64,000 nucleotides of DNA from Pseudoduganella dura (GCF_009727155.1 NZ_WNWM01000002.1:4092001-4156000), one strand, 5' to 3'. Counted from the stretch's first letter, positions 8,437-17,630 are shown. Numbers and translations are program-made. The notes: a model not told the origin generated them from the sequence alone.

Positions 8437-8881
8437 AGGGACCGGCCACGCGCCGGCCGGCATGACGCCGAAGCATTGGTGCATGGAACAGGTAGAAGCG
8501 GGCAATAACAAGCAACGACAAGCAACAACAAAAGCAAGCACCAGAAAAACAAGCCGCGACAACAACGCGGCAGTAACCAGAACAAGCAGCAGACACGCAG
8601 CAGGCGGCCCACGGGCCACCCGCAGAAACAAGCAGCAGGCGCGCCACGACAAGGCACGCCACAGGAGACAGGATGTACACGGACAACCCGCCATACCCGC
8701 CGGCAGCGGGGCGCTATCGCGCCGCGCCGCCGCGCCCCTGATCTTCAATAAAAACCTTTGATCCACCGCCTGCGACCCCGGCCCCGGCCCTCGTCGCAGC
8801 GGCACCGGGCACGCGAGGTGCCCGACCCGCGACCGTGCAGCAAGCATGGCGCGAACCCATCGGAAAACTTAGGAGACAAGC
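8437..8881. other. Long leader of the TonB-receptor gene, T-depleted and A/C-rich
   Basis: A 445-bp gap between the regulator and the TonB receptor. From 8494 to 8673 the plus strand has only two T residues (8506 and 8574) in 180 bases, and it is built of short A/C/G words such as AACAAGCA and CAACAACAAA. Such RNA would be largely unstructured. A 99-codon reading frame at 8462-8761 crosses it but gives a low-complexity Lys/Arg/Gln-rich product and has no supporting signal. I treat the stretch as untranslated. A GC hairpin without a T tract (8443-8461) follows the regulator gene. Confidence 0.6.
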
Positions 8882-11587
8882 ATGACCAAGCGCGCTAGTT
8901 TGCAATCCCGCCTCCAGCCACGGCTGGCGTTGACCTCTATCGCCGTTGCCGTGATGGCACTGGCCAACGGGGCAGCCGCACAGGAAGCCCCATTGCAGCG
9001 TATCGAAGTAACGGGTTCGTCGATCAAGCGGCTCGCCAGCGAAGATGCGCTGCCCGTCACCAGCATCAAGGCCGAGGAATTCGCCCAGCGCGGCATGACC
9101 ACGCTGGCCGATGTGATGATGGCACTGCCGCAATCGGCTTCGCTGGCACCGTCGAATGCCGGTTCCGGCACCAACATCAACCTGCGCGGCCTGGGCGTGA
9201 ACCGCACGCTGGTGCTTCTGAACGGCCGCCGCCTGGCCAACGAGGCGATCTCCGCCGGCTACGCCAATCTCGACGTGATCCCGTTCTCCGCGCTGCAGCG
9301 CGTCGAGATCCTGCGCGACGGCGCATCGTCGCTGTACGGCTCCGACGCGATCGGCGGCGTGGTCAACTTCATCACGAAGAAGGAATTCGAAGGCGTGCAG
9401 GTCACCGGCCAGTACGTGACGCCGGAACGCAAGGGCGGCGGCGACGAACGCCGCGCCACGCTGACCTTCGGCAAGGGCAACCTGAACCGCGACGGCTGGT
9501 CGGCCTATGCCACGGTCGATTTCCACGATCGCAGCCGCCTGGCCGCCAGCGATCGCGCCGAGTTCAGTTCCGACGAACTGCTCGCTTCGCTGGGCCGCCC
9601 GCGCACGCTGGGTACCGGCGGCTACGCGATGCCGGCCAACTTCACCACCGCCACCAACAAGAACGCGCAGAACCCGTATGCCGCGACCTGCGCCGAGCCG
9701 TACTCGACGATCGGCGCCAAGAACACCTGCACGCTGAACAGCAACGAGTACGGCACCGCGCTGTACGAGAACGAGCAACTGAGCTTCTACGCCCGCGCCG
9801 CGAAGCAGATCAGCGAAGACCATACGTTCACCGTCGAATATACCCGCGGCCAGTCGCAGATCATCGCTGCACGCAACCCGACGCAATCGGTTGCGGTCAA
9901 TGGCGCAGCAGCCCTGCTGCCTTCGTCGTCCAAATGGTACCCGGGCAACAGCGGCGGCGTACCGGCAATGGCCGGCATCAACGGCCAGCCTCTGACAGTT
10001 ACCTGGTCGGTGGCGGATTACGGGCTGGCCACGCAAAAAGACAAGCAGGTCAACCAGCGGCTTGCCTTCGTCGACGAAGGCAAGTTCGGCGAATGGGACT
10101 ACCGGGCCGGCCTCGTGATTGGCCTGTCCGACCGCGAGAACTATTACCAGAACGGTTTCTTCAGGGGGCAGGGCATCCTGGATGGCCTGAAGAGCGGTGC
10201 ATTGAATCCGTTCGGCCTGCAGGATCAGGCGGGCCGCGACTATCTGGCATCGATCTCGGTGGACGGCCAGAAGAACCGCGATTCGCAAACCACATACAAG
10301 GGCCTCGACTTCTCGGCCAGCCGCACGCTGTTCGCAATGGGTGGCGGCGATGCCGCGATCGCGATCGGTGCCGACATGAGCCACCAGACCACGCGCGACG
10401 ACAAGCTGGCGATCCAGAACGCGGTTACGTACCTGAACAGCACCGAATCGCACGGCGAAGGCCAGCGCAACGTGTATGCGCTGTACACCGAGCTGGACCT
10501 GCCGGTCACGAAAACCCTGAACGTCAACCTGGCCGTGCGTGACGACTATTTCAGCGACTTCGGCAACACGATCAACCCGAAAGCGTCGTTCCGCTGGGAG
10601 CCGACCAAGAACCTGATGTTCCGCGGTTCGGCCAACACCGGCTTCCGCGCGCCGACGCTGTTCGATGCCTACGGCTACCGCCTGCCGGGCGCCACCGGCA
10701 AGACGTCGGCCCGCTGGGACGATCCGCTGCTGTGCCCGGGCGGCAGGCCCGGCGTGACCGGTACCGGCACCGCGCTGCCGGGCTACGTGGCTTCCGAAGT
10801 CTGCAACGTGCAGCTGAACAAGCAGGTGGGTTCGAACGCCGGCCTGCAGCCGGAAAAGTCGAAGGGCTTCACGCTGGGCGTGGTGGTGGAACCGACCAAG
10901 TCGCTGACGATGTCGTTCGACTACTGGAACATCCGCATGAAGGACATGCTGGCCAACCTGCCGGAGCAGGTGTACTTCCTCGACCCGGCCAAGTACGCGT
11001 CGCTGTTCGTGCGTAACGCCGACGGCACGCTGGCCTTCATCAACAACACCACGATGAACCTGGGCGGCCAGAAGGCGGCCGGTATCGACGTCTCGGCCAG
11101 CTACCGCTTCCCGCGCAGCACCTACGGCGACTTCAAGGTGGAACTGGACGGCACGTACCTGACGCAGTTCGACAACCAGCTGTTCCCTGGCGAGGAATAT
11201 GTCAGCAACATCGGCCGCTTCGGCAATGCGTCGAACGGCACCACGTCGAGCTTCCCGATCATCACGTACCGCTGGAAGCACGTGCTGAAGATGTCGTGGG
11301 CGCAGGGCGACTGGACCGCGCAGGCGACCCAGAACTACAACTCCAAGTACGAAGACCAGAACCTGGTGGCGCAGACCTACTGGCGCGACATCAACTCGTA
11401 CAAGCCGTGGAACCTGACGGTGGGCTACAAGGGCTTCAAGAACACGCAGCTGACGTTCGGCGTCACCAACGTGTTCGACTCGGCCCCGCCGGTGACGAAC
11501 CACAGCGGTTATTCGTTCGGTTACCTGTCGAGCGCGGCCAGCCCGATCGGCCGCTCGTACAACCTGCGCGCCACCTACACCTTCTAA
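8882..11587 (+). CDS. TonB-dependent receptor, probably for pectin oligosaccharides
   Basis: 901-aa outer-membrane receptor. A signal peptide (about residues 1-33, ending GAAAQ) is followed by a plug domain with RIEVTGSSIKR, the block NINLRGLGVNRTLVLLNGRR and VEILRDGASSLYGSDAIGGV. The rest is a 22-strand-type barrel that ends in an aromatic residue (ATYTF), as outer-membrane insertion requires. AGGAGACAAGC precedes the ATG at 8882. It is the first gene of a run with acetylesterase, pectin methylesterase and polygalacturonase, so the cargo is inferred to be oligogalacturonides. No N-terminal signalling domain or SusD-like partner is present. Confidence 0.9.
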   Translation: MTKRASLQSRLQPRLALTSIAVAVMALANGAAAQEAPLQRIEVTGSSIKRLASEDALPVTSIKAEEFAQRGMTTLADVMMALPQSASLAPSNAGSGTNINLRGLGVNRTLVLLNGRRLANEAISAGYANLDVIPFSALQRVEILRDGASSLYGSDAIGGVVNFITKKEFEGVQVTGQYVTPERKGGGDERRATLTFGKGNLNRDGWSAYATVDFHDRSRLAASDRAEFSSDELLASLGRPRTLGTGGYAMPANFTTATNKNAQNPYAATCAEPYSTIGAKNTCTLNSNEYGTALYENEQLSFYARAAKQISEDHTFTVEYTRGQSQIIAARNPTQSVAVNGAAALLPSSSKWYPGNSGGVPAMAGINGQPLTVTWSVADYGLATQKDKQVNQRLAFVDEGKFGEWDYRAGLVIGLSDRENYYQNGFFRGQGILDGLKSGALNPFGLQDQAGRDYLASISVDGQKNRDSQTTYKGLDFSASRTLFAMGGGDAAIAIGADMSHQTTRDDKLAIQNAVTYLNSTESHGEGQRNVYALYTELDLPVTKTLNVNLAVRDDYFSDFGNTINPKASFRWEPTKNLMFRGSANTGFRAPTLFDAYGYRLPGATGKTSARWDDPLLCPGGRPGVTGTGTALPGYVASEVCNVQLNKQVGSNAGLQPEKSKGFTLGVVVEPTKSLTMSFDYWNIRMKDMLANLPEQVYFLDPAKYASLFVRNADGTLAFINNTTMNLGGQKAAGIDVSASYRFPRSTYGDFKVELDGTYLTQFDNQLFPGEEYVSNIGRFGNASNGTTSSFPIITYRWKHVLKMSWAQGDWTAQATQNYNSKYEDQNLVAQTYWRDINSYKPWNLTVGYKGFKNTQLTFGVTNVFDSAPPVTNHSGYSFGYLSSAASPIGRSYNLRATYTF

Positions 11588-11589
11588 GC

Positions 11590-11646
11590 AAAGCCGGGCC
11601 GCCCGTCGCGAGCAGCCATGCTGCCCGCGGCCGGCGGCCGTTTTTT
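11590..11646 (+). terminator. Imperfect GC-rich hairpin with T tract after the receptor gene
   Basis: A long imperfect stem around the AGCAGCcatGCTGC core (about 11610-11623) is extended by GGCCGCC-like and GGCGGCC-like arms and followed by TTTTTT at about 11641-11646. It lies between the receptor stop and the esterase start. It could act as a partial terminator that lowers enzyme expression relative to the receptor. Confidence 0.65.
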
Positions 11647-11664
11647 CATGAACGGAGGTTTCAG

Positions 11665-12453
11665 ATGAAGCAATTCCTGCTGGCCGGCGCAGCCGCCATG
11701 CTGGTCCTCGGCAGCGCCGCGGCGGCGGACAAGCCGGTGCGGTTCATCCTCGTCGGCGACTCCACGATGGCATCGAACAGCGGTTACGGCGACGCGTTCT
11801 GCGCGCGCGTGAACCGCGCCCACACGTGCATCAACCTGGCGAAAGGCGGGCGCAGCTCGTCGAGCTTCCGTGCCGAGGGGCGCTGGGATGAAGTGCAGGG
11901 CCTGCTGAAAGGCAGCGCGGCATACCGCGCCACGTATGTGCTGATCCAGTTCGGCCACAACGACCAGCCGGGCAAGCCTGGCCGGTCGACCGACCTGAAA
12001 ACCGAATTCCCCGTCAACATGGCCCGCTATGTGGACGAAGTGAAGGCATTGAACGGCGTGCCCGTGCTGGTCACGCCGCTGACGCGCCGCAGTTTCAAGG
12101 CGGGCGTGCTGGAAAATACGCTGGTGCCGTGGGCGGACGTGATCCGCGCCACCGCCAGGGACAAGCAGGTGGCATTGCTGGACCTGAATGCGGACAGTCA
12201 CGCCGCCGTGCAGGCGATGGGCGAGGCGGAAGCCGACACGCTGGCCGTGGCGCCGAAACCCGCCGTCGCGCCCGTAGCGGGCAACAGCGCGGCCAACGGC
12301 GCAGCTGTCGAGCCGCAGGGCGCCGCGAAAAGCGCGTTCGATTACACCCACGTGGGCGCGAAAGGCGCGAAGTACTTCGCCGCGATGGTCGAGCGCGAGC
12401 TGAAGGCGGCCGTTCCCGCCGTGGCGGCCGAGTTCCGGCCGGAGGGCGAATGA
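11665..12453 (+). CDS. Rhamnogalacturonan acetylesterase-like SGNH/GDSL hydrolase
   Basis: 262-aa secreted esterase: signal peptide residues 1-21 (ending SAAAA). The nucleophile Ser33 is in VGDSTMAS, the oxyanion-hole Gly in LAKGGRSSSSF, Asn in QFGHND, and the Asp226/His229 pair in DYTHVGAKGA. This block order is that of carbohydrate esterase family 12 proteins, which remove acetyl groups from rhamnogalacturonan I. A run of about 35 Ala/Pro/Val residues (about 188-222) is inserted just before the catalytic Asp and is probably a flexible loop. GGAGG lies at 11654-11658. Its stop overlaps the start of the pectinesterase gene (ATGA), so the two are coupled. Confidence 0.88.
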   Translation: MKQFLLAGAAAMLVLGSAAAADKPVRFILVGDSTMASNSGYGDAFCARVNRAHTCINLAKGGRSSSSFRAEGRWDEVQGLLKGSAAYRATYVLIQFGHNDQPGKPGRSTDLKTEFPVNMARYVDEVKALNGVPVLVTPLTRRSFKAGVLENTLVPWADVIRATARDKQVALLDLNADSHAAVQAMGEAEADTLAVAPKPAVAPVAGNSAANGAAVEPQGAAKSAFDYTHVGAKGAKYFAAMVERELKAAVPAVAAEFRPEGE

Positions 12454-13892
12454 TCCGCGCGCTACTGGCGGTTGCCGTGCTGGCCGCTGCGGCCGGCGCA
12501 ATGGCGCAGGATACCGGCGCCGCCGGGCGTCCGCAGCTTGCCGCCGCGGATGCCAAACGCTTTGCGATCGCCGAGGTGCTGAAGACCACCGGCCGCGCCG
12601 GCGCCGAAAAAACCGATCCGTGGAATCCGCTGGCCGATCCGCTGGCGCGAAACGCCGCCTTCCAGGCCGACTACACCGTGGACGCGGCGGGCCGGGCCGA
12701 CGGCGTGAAGACGTTCGTCAGCGTGCAGCAGGCGGTCAACCGCGCCATCGTCGATGCCGCCGCCAGGCCGCGTGGCGGGCGGCAATACATCCTCGTCAAG
12801 CCGGGCACCTACCGCGAGCTGGTCTACGTTCCCGCGTCGGCACGGCCGATCACGCTGTACGGGGAAGGTGCCGGCGCCGCCGATACCGTGATATCGAGCG
12901 GCCTGGATGCCGCGGTGCCGGTGGCCGACTACGTGAAGCGGCACGGCCCGCAATTCGTGCGGCTCGATCCGTCGATCGTGGAAATGCATGCGCAGATCGC
13001 AGCGCGCGCGCCCACCATTTCCACCAGCGGCTCGATGACGCTATGGACGCGCAATCACGGTTTCCAGGTGCGCAACCTGACCATCGAGAACGCCTATAAC
13101 AAGGCAACCGGCAACGCCCGCGACGAATGCGGCGAGCGCGTGTGCGGCACGCCGGACAAGCCGCAGGAGCGCGTCAGCCACCAGGCCGTGGCGCTGCTCG
13201 TGGAAGGGGCCGACAAGGCCCAGTTCGAGAACGTGCGGCTGATCGGCTTCCAGGACACGCTGTACCTGAAGTCGGCCGAAACCCGCGTCACGTCGCGCAG
13301 CTTCTTCCACAAGTCGTACATCGAAGGCGACGTCGACTTCATCTTCGGCGACACCACCGCCTACTTCTACCGGAGCGAGGTGAAATCGCTGGGCGACCGC
13401 ACGATGTCGTACGTGGGGGCGCCGAATACCAACTGGCGCACGAAATACGGCTTCGTGTTCAATGAAGTGAACTTCACCAGCGACGGGTCGCCCAATGCGC
13501 TGGCCGGCAAGTTTTATCTCGCGCGGCAGTGGTTCCACAATTCGCGCTGCAGCCCGTATGCGCCGGTCGCCGTCGAAGGCTATGCCTGCACGCTCGGGGC
13601 GGAGAGCGTGTACAAGGCGCCCAGGGGCACGATCACGCCGACCGTGCTGGAAACCGTGGGCAAGATGGTGGTCATCAATTCGCGCATCGGCGCGCACATC
13701 GACCGCGACAAGCCATGGTCGGACTGGAACCAGCCCGGCACGCTGGCCTATCGCCCGGCACAGTTTTCGTCGGACGACTTTTTCAAGAACCTGAAGAACG
13801 CGGGCATCGACCCCGTCAACCACCTGGGCTACCGGAAGCAGCCCCTGCCGGCGGAAGTGTACCTGGCAGAATTCAACAACGCCCAAGAGTAG
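12450..13892 (+). CDS. Pectinesterase (carbohydrate esterase family 8)
   Basis: 480-aa secreted beta-helix enzyme that removes methyl esters from polygalacturonan, preparing it for polygalacturonase. Signal peptide residues 1-19. Catalytic elements: Gln268-Asp269 in GFQDTLYLK, Asp296 in GDVDFIFG, and Arg359 in LARQW, corresponding to the Gln, Asp, Asp, Arg set of the family. An N-terminal extension of about 90 residues precedes the FVSVQQAVNRA repeat that opens the helix, and the segment with Cys residues (RDECGERVCGTP) is a loop. The start at 12450 overlaps the esterase stop. It lies 8 bp before the GH28 gene. Confidence 0.93.
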   Translation: MIRALLAVAVLAAAAGAMAQDTGAAGRPQLAAADAKRFAIAEVLKTTGRAGAEKTDPWNPLADPLARNAAFQADYTVDAAGRADGVKTFVSVQQAVNRAIVDAAARPRGGRQYILVKPGTYRELVYVPASARPITLYGEGAGAADTVISSGLDAAVPVADYVKRHGPQFVRLDPSIVEMHAQIAARAPTISTSGSMTLWTRNHGFQVRNLTIENAYNKATGNARDECGERVCGTPDKPQERVSHQAVALLVEGADKAQFENVRLIGFQDTLYLKSAETRVTSRSFFHKSYIEGDVDFIFGDTTAYFYRSEVKSLGDRTMSYVGAPNTNWRTKYGFVFNEVNFTSDGSPNALAGKFYLARQWFHNSRCSPYAPVAVEGYACTLGAESVYKAPRGTITPTVLETVGKMVVINSRIGAHIDRDKPWSDWNQPGTLAYRPAQFSSDDFFKNLKNAGIDPVNHLGYRKQPLPAEVYLAEFNNAQE

Positions 13893-13900
13893 GAGACAGC

Positions 13901-15796
13901 ATGAATTTCAATGAACAGCAGGTCAATGCGAAGCGCCGCGCGATGATGAAGGCCGTATCGGCTTCCAGCCTGGCGCTGGCCGGCGGCGGCGCCGCCCTGA
14001 GTGCCACGACGGCCAGTGCCGCGATCGCGGACGACCCGTGGGGCCGCGCGAAGGAAATCGTCGACCGCGTGTCGAAGCCGCTGCGTTTCCGCGAGCAGGA
14101 TTTCCCGATCACCGATTTCGGCGCCGCGCCATGCCAGCTGGTGCAGGTGAAGGGCTGGATCTCGCACGACGACCAGGCAATGATCGGCACCCAGGCACCG
14201 GGTTCGAAGGATTGCTACCCCGCGATCAAGGCGGCCATCGAGGCTTGCCACAAGGCCGGCGGCGGCCGCGTGGTGATCCCGGCCGGCAACTGGTTCGTGG
14301 CCGGCCCGATCGTGCTGCTGTCGAACGTGCATGTGCACCTGAAGAAGGGCGCCAACGTGCTGTTCTCGACGCAGCCGGCCGATTACGCGAAATACGGCGA
14401 CTTCGACTGCGGCAAGAAGGGCAAGCTCGTGATCACGCGCTGGCAGGGCAACGACTGCCTGAACTTCGCATCGCCCATCTACGCCTATGGCGCGGACAAT
14501 ATCGCGCTGACGGGCGAGGACTGGACCAGCGTGCTGAACGGCCAGGGCGGCGTGCCCTTCAACGGCAAGGACGGCGACTGCTGGTGGACGTGGAAGGGCA
14601 AGAACCGCACGCTCAACCCGGCCTCGCAAGCCAACACGCCGGGCTACGTGGAAGGCAAGCTGACGCAGCGCCTGCCGAACCCGATCAACCCGAAATCGCT
14701 GAAGGACGTGGCGCCGCACCTGACGGAACAGGAACGCCTGCACATCCAGGGCGAGGGCGAGCGCTGGCGCGCCGACGAGCAATACCTGCCGGCGCTGTCC
14801 GAAGCGGGCGTGCCGCTGGCGCAGCGCGTGTTCGGCCTGGGCCACTTCCTGCGCCCGTCGATGATCCACCTGATCGGCTGCACCAACGTGCTGCTCGAAG
14901 GCTACGAGGTAAAGGACACGCCGTTCTGGCAGCACCACCCGGTCCATTGCCGCAACATCGTGATCCGCAACGTGCACTGCAACAGCAAGGGCCCGAACAG
15001 CGACGGCTTCGATCCTGAGTCGTGCGACATGGTGCTGATCGAAGGCTGCACATTCGACACGGGCGACGACTGCATCGCGATCAAGGCCGGCAAGGACCTG
15101 GACACGCAATACGGCCCGTCGCAGAACATCGTGGTGCAGAAGTGCATCATGCAGAGCGGCCATGGCGCCGTCACGCTGGGCAGCGAGATGGCCGGCGGTA
15201 TCCAGAACGTCTACGCGCAGGACCTGGTGTTCGAGAACGTGCACTGGGCCACCGATCCGCTGAACACGGCGATCCGGCTGAAGACCAACATGAACCGCGG
15301 CGGCTACCTGAAGAACTTCTACGTGCGCAACGTGAAGATCCCGAACGGCGTGCAGACCAGCCCTTCGTTCTACGCGTCGCTGCCCGGTTCGCCGATCGAA
15401 TCGCGCACCGTGGCCGTGGCCGCCGGCGCGGTGGTCACGTTCGACTGCGACTACACGCCGACCGCCGATACCGTGCGCACCCGCCCGCCGGTGGTGGACA
15501 ACGTGCACATCTCGAACGTCACGGTCGGCAACGTGGAAGTGAAGAAGGGGACGAAGAAGGGGCAGAAGGCGTCGTGCTACCAGGCCGTCGTCATCCTCGG
15601 TCCGGTGTCCAACAACTACAACGGCCCGCAGCCGATGCCCGCCGTGCCGCCGGTGACCAACGTGACGATCAGCGACTGCGACTTCGGCACCACGGTCAGC
15701 ACCGAGCAGCCATGGTTCATCCACAACGTGAAGGGGCTCAAGCTCAATCGCGTGAAGATCGGCGGGAAAGAGTACACGACGACGTTGTCGGCGTAA
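13901..15796 (+). CDS. GH28 polygalacturonase-family glycoside hydrolase
   Basis: 631-aa exported enzyme of the right-handed beta-helix family that hydrolyses alpha-1,4-galacturonan. The signal region begins KRRAMMK followed by a weakly hydrophobic Ala/Gly/Ser stretch, which looks like a Tat signal with a degenerate motif. Catalytic residues sit in NSDGFDP (Asp368, Asp371), TGDDCIAIKAG (Asp389, Asp390) and GHGAV (His421). At 631 aa it is longer than typical endo-enzymes; an insertion at about residues 220-320, rich in charged and aromatic residues, may shape an exo-acting pocket (inference). AGGAGA precedes the ATG. It is the last enzyme of the pectin run and is followed by a large hairpin. 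Confidence 0.92.
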   Translation: MNFNEQQVNAKRRAMMKAVSASSLALAGGGAALSATTASAAIADDPWGRAKEIVDRVSKPLRFREQDFPITDFGAAPCQLVQVKGWISHDDQAMIGTQAPGSKDCYPAIKAAIEACHKAGGGRVVIPAGNWFVAGPIVLLSNVHVHLKKGANVLFSTQPADYAKYGDFDCGKKGKLVITRWQGNDCLNFASPIYAYGADNIALTGEDWTSVLNGQGGVPFNGKDGDCWWTWKGKNRTLNPASQANTPGYVEGKLTQRLPNPINPKSLKDVAPHLTEQERLHIQGEGERWRADEQYLPALSEAGVPLAQRVFGLGHFLRPSMIHLIGCTNVLLEGYEVKDTPFWQHHPVHCRNIVIRNVHCNSKGPNSDGFDPESCDMVLIEGCTFDTGDDCIAIKAGKDLDTQYGPSQNIVVQKCIMQSGHGAVTLGSEMAGGIQNVYAQDLVFENVHWATDPLNTAIRLKTNMNRGGYLKNFYVRNVKIPNGVQTSPSFYASLPGSPIESRTVAVAAGAVVTFDCDYTPTADTVRTRPPVVDNVHISNVTVGNVEVKKGTKKGQKASCYQAVVILGPVSNNYNGPQPMPAVPPVTNVTISDCDFGTTVSTEQPWFIHNVKGLKLNRVKIGGKEYTTTLSA

Positions 15797-15802
15797 GGCG
15801 GA

Positions 15803-15857
15803 AGAACCGGTGTCGGACACCATTTTCTCAAGAAAAAATAGTGTCGGACACCGGTCT
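15803..15857. repeat. Palindromic GTGTCGGACAC hairpin element
   Basis: Arms CCGGTGTCGGACAC (15807/15808-15820) and GTGTCGGACACCGG (15841-15854) face each other across an A/T-rich middle that is itself partly palindromic. Each arm contains the odd palindrome GTGTC-G-GACAC, so several foldings are possible. It sits 7 bp after the GH28 stop and could terminate or stabilise that transcript. I believe similar elements are scattered through genomes of this group, but that is from memory and needs a search. Confidence 0.8.
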
Positions 15858-15944
15858 TCACGTGCGTCACCGGTTTCGCCGTGCGCACACGAGTCGCCCC
15901 CGCATGGTAAGGTTCCAGCAACGAAGCTTGCCATGGAGCGCACG

Positions 15945-16271
15945 ATGGAACGTACATACCAGGAAGCGGCGCCCACGCGCGCCGAGATCGATGCCCTGAC
16001 CGGCCCGGCGGTGCTGGAGTTCGGCACCAACTGGTGCGGCTACTGCCGCGCCGCGCAGGCGCCGCTGGCCGAGGCCTACGCCGGCTACCCGGACATTAAA
16101 CACTTCAAGGTCGAGGACGGGCCCGGCCGCTTGCTGGGCCGATCCTTCCGTGTCAAACTCTGGCCCACCATGATCTTCCTGCAAGACGGGAAGGAAGTGG
16201 CGCGCGTGGTGCGCCCGGAAACGGCCGGCGAGATCCGCGACGCGTTCGTCCAGATCGCCCCACCCGGCTGA
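15945..16271 (+). CDS. Thioredoxin-like protein
   Basis: 108-aa cytosolic thioredoxin-fold protein. The redox motif is WCGYC within VLEFGTNWCGYCRAAQAPLA, and the cis-Pro loop is LWPTMIFLQDG. The motif differs from the classic WCGPC; Tyr in place of Pro usually shifts the redox potential. The protein is truncated at neither end. Start 15945 is preferred because GGAG lies at 15935-15938; an in-frame ATG at 15933 is an alternative. It stands between the hairpin element and an MFS gene, with no clear operon. Confidence 0.85.
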   Translation: MERTYQEAAPTRAEIDALTGPAVLEFGTNWCGYCRAAQAPLAEAYAGYPDIKHFKVEDGPGRLLGRSFRVKLWPTMIFLQDGKEVARVVRPETAGEIRDAFVQIAPPG

Positions 16272-16325
16272 CGGTCTCACCATAGTCCGGCTGCAAAGCC
16301 TCGCCTGTCCACCTCCGGAGTACGC

Positions 16326-17597
16326 ATGTCCCAGCCTCACCCGGCCGGTCGAGTCAACTCGCCCGGCACCGTGCTGTTTGCCAGCCTGATCGGCACCACG
16401 ATCGAATTCTTCGACTTCTATATTTACGCGACGGCCGCCGTCCTCGTGTTTCCCCACCTGTTCTTCCCGGCCGGCGACCCGACCGCCGCCACGCTGCAGT
16501 CGCTGGCCACGTTCGCGATCGCGTTCTTCGCGCGCCCGGTCGGCTCGGCCGTGTTCGGCCACTTCGGCGACCGGGTCGGCCGCAAGGCCACGCTGGTGGC
16601 CGCGCTGCTGACGATGGGACTCTCCACCGTGGTGATCGGCATGCTGCCCACCTATGCGCAGATCGGCGCCTGGGCGCCCGCGCTGCTGGCGCTGTGCCGC
16701 TTCGGCCAGGGCCTGGGCCTGGGCGGCGAATGGGGCGGCGCCGTGCTGCTGGCCACCGAGAACGCGCCGCCGGGCAAGCGCGCCTGGTACGGCATGTTCC
16801 CGCAGCTGGGCGCGCCGATCGGCTTCTTCCTGTCCGGCGGCATTTTCCTGCTGCTGTCCGAAGTGCAAACTGATCAGCAGTTCTTCGCCTGGGGCTGGCG
16901 TATCCCGTTCCTGGCCAGTGCGCTGCTGGTGCTGGTGGGCCTGTACGTGCGGCTGAAGATCACCGAAACGCCGGATTTCCAGAAGGTGCTCGACAAGGGC
17001 GAACGCGTGGAGGTGCCGGTCAAGGCGGTGCTCGTGCAGCATACCCGCGCGCTGGTGCTGGGCACGATGATGGCGATGGCCACCTTCGTGCTGTTCTACC
17101 TGATGACGGTGTTCGCGCTGAACTGGGGCGTGGCCGGGCTGGGCTTCTCGCGCCAGCAGATGCTGGTGCTGCAACTGATCGCCGTGGTGTTCTTCGGCCT
17201 GACGATCCCCGTGGCCGCATTGCTGGCCGACCGCTACGGCCGGCGCGGCACGCTGATCTGGGTGTCGGCGGCGATCGCGCTGTTCGGCCTGGTGTTCGGC
17301 CCGCTGTTCGATTCGCACAGCGCGGTGCAGGTCACGCTGTTCCTGTGCCTGGGCCTGGGCCTGATGGGCATGACGTATGGCCCGCTGGGCACCATCCTCT
17401 CCGAGCTGTTCCCGGCCGAGGTGCGCTATACCGGCGCCTCGCTGACGTTCAACCTGGCCGGCATCATCGGCGCTTCGCTGGCGCCCTATATCGCCACCAA
17501 GCTGGCCACTACCTATGGCCTGCAGTACGTGGGTTACTACCTGTCGATCGCCGCGGTACTGAGCCTGATCGCACTGGTGCTGGCCAAGCGGAGCTGA
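16326..17597 (+). CDS. MFS transporter of the metabolite:H+ symporter type
   Basis: 423-aa inner-membrane protein with 12 predicted helices. The N-terminal SLIGTTIEFFDFYIYATAAV and the loop 2-3 signature GHFGDRVGRKATLV place it in the MHS family (shikimate, proline/betaine, alpha-ketoglutarate and similar carriers). The central repeat of the signature is LADRYGRRGTLIW. The substrate cannot be told from sequence. Adjacency to pectin genes makes an organic or sugar acid possible, but the intervening hairpin and thioredoxin-like gene argue against one transcription unit. It is followed by a hairpin (17631-17653) and an amidohydrolase gene. Confidence 0.88.
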   Translation: MSQPHPAGRVNSPGTVLFASLIGTTIEFFDFYIYATAAVLVFPHLFFPAGDPTAATLQSLATFAIAFFARPVGSAVFGHFGDRVGRKATLVAALLTMGLSTVVIGMLPTYAQIGAWAPALLALCRFGQGLGLGGEWGGAVLLATENAPPGKRAWYGMFPQLGAPIGFFLSGGIFLLLSEVQTDQQFFAWGWRIPFLASALLVLVGLYVRLKITETPDFQKVLDKGERVEVPVKAVLVQHTRALVLGTMMAMATFVLFYLMTVFALNWGVAGLGFSRQQMLVLQLIAVVFFGLTIPVAALLADRYGRRGTLIWVSAAIALFGLVFGPLFDSHSAVQVTLFLCLGLGLMGMTYGPLGTILSELFPAEVRYTGASLTFNLAGIIGASLAPYIATKLATTYGLQYVGYYLSIAAVLSLIALVLAKRS

Positions 17598-17630
17598 CCG
17601 CGGCTACCTCTTTCGGCATAGGAATGTCGT

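Noticed and set aside
8462..8761. 99-codon frame in the T-poor leader
   Set aside because: The product is a run of Lys, Arg, Gln, Thr and Ala dictated by the composition of the DNA; no ribosome site or homology.
8714..11503. 929-codon frame on the minus strand
   Set aside because: Shadow of the TonB receptor gene. The minus frame gives a His/Arg/Val-rich product without domains.
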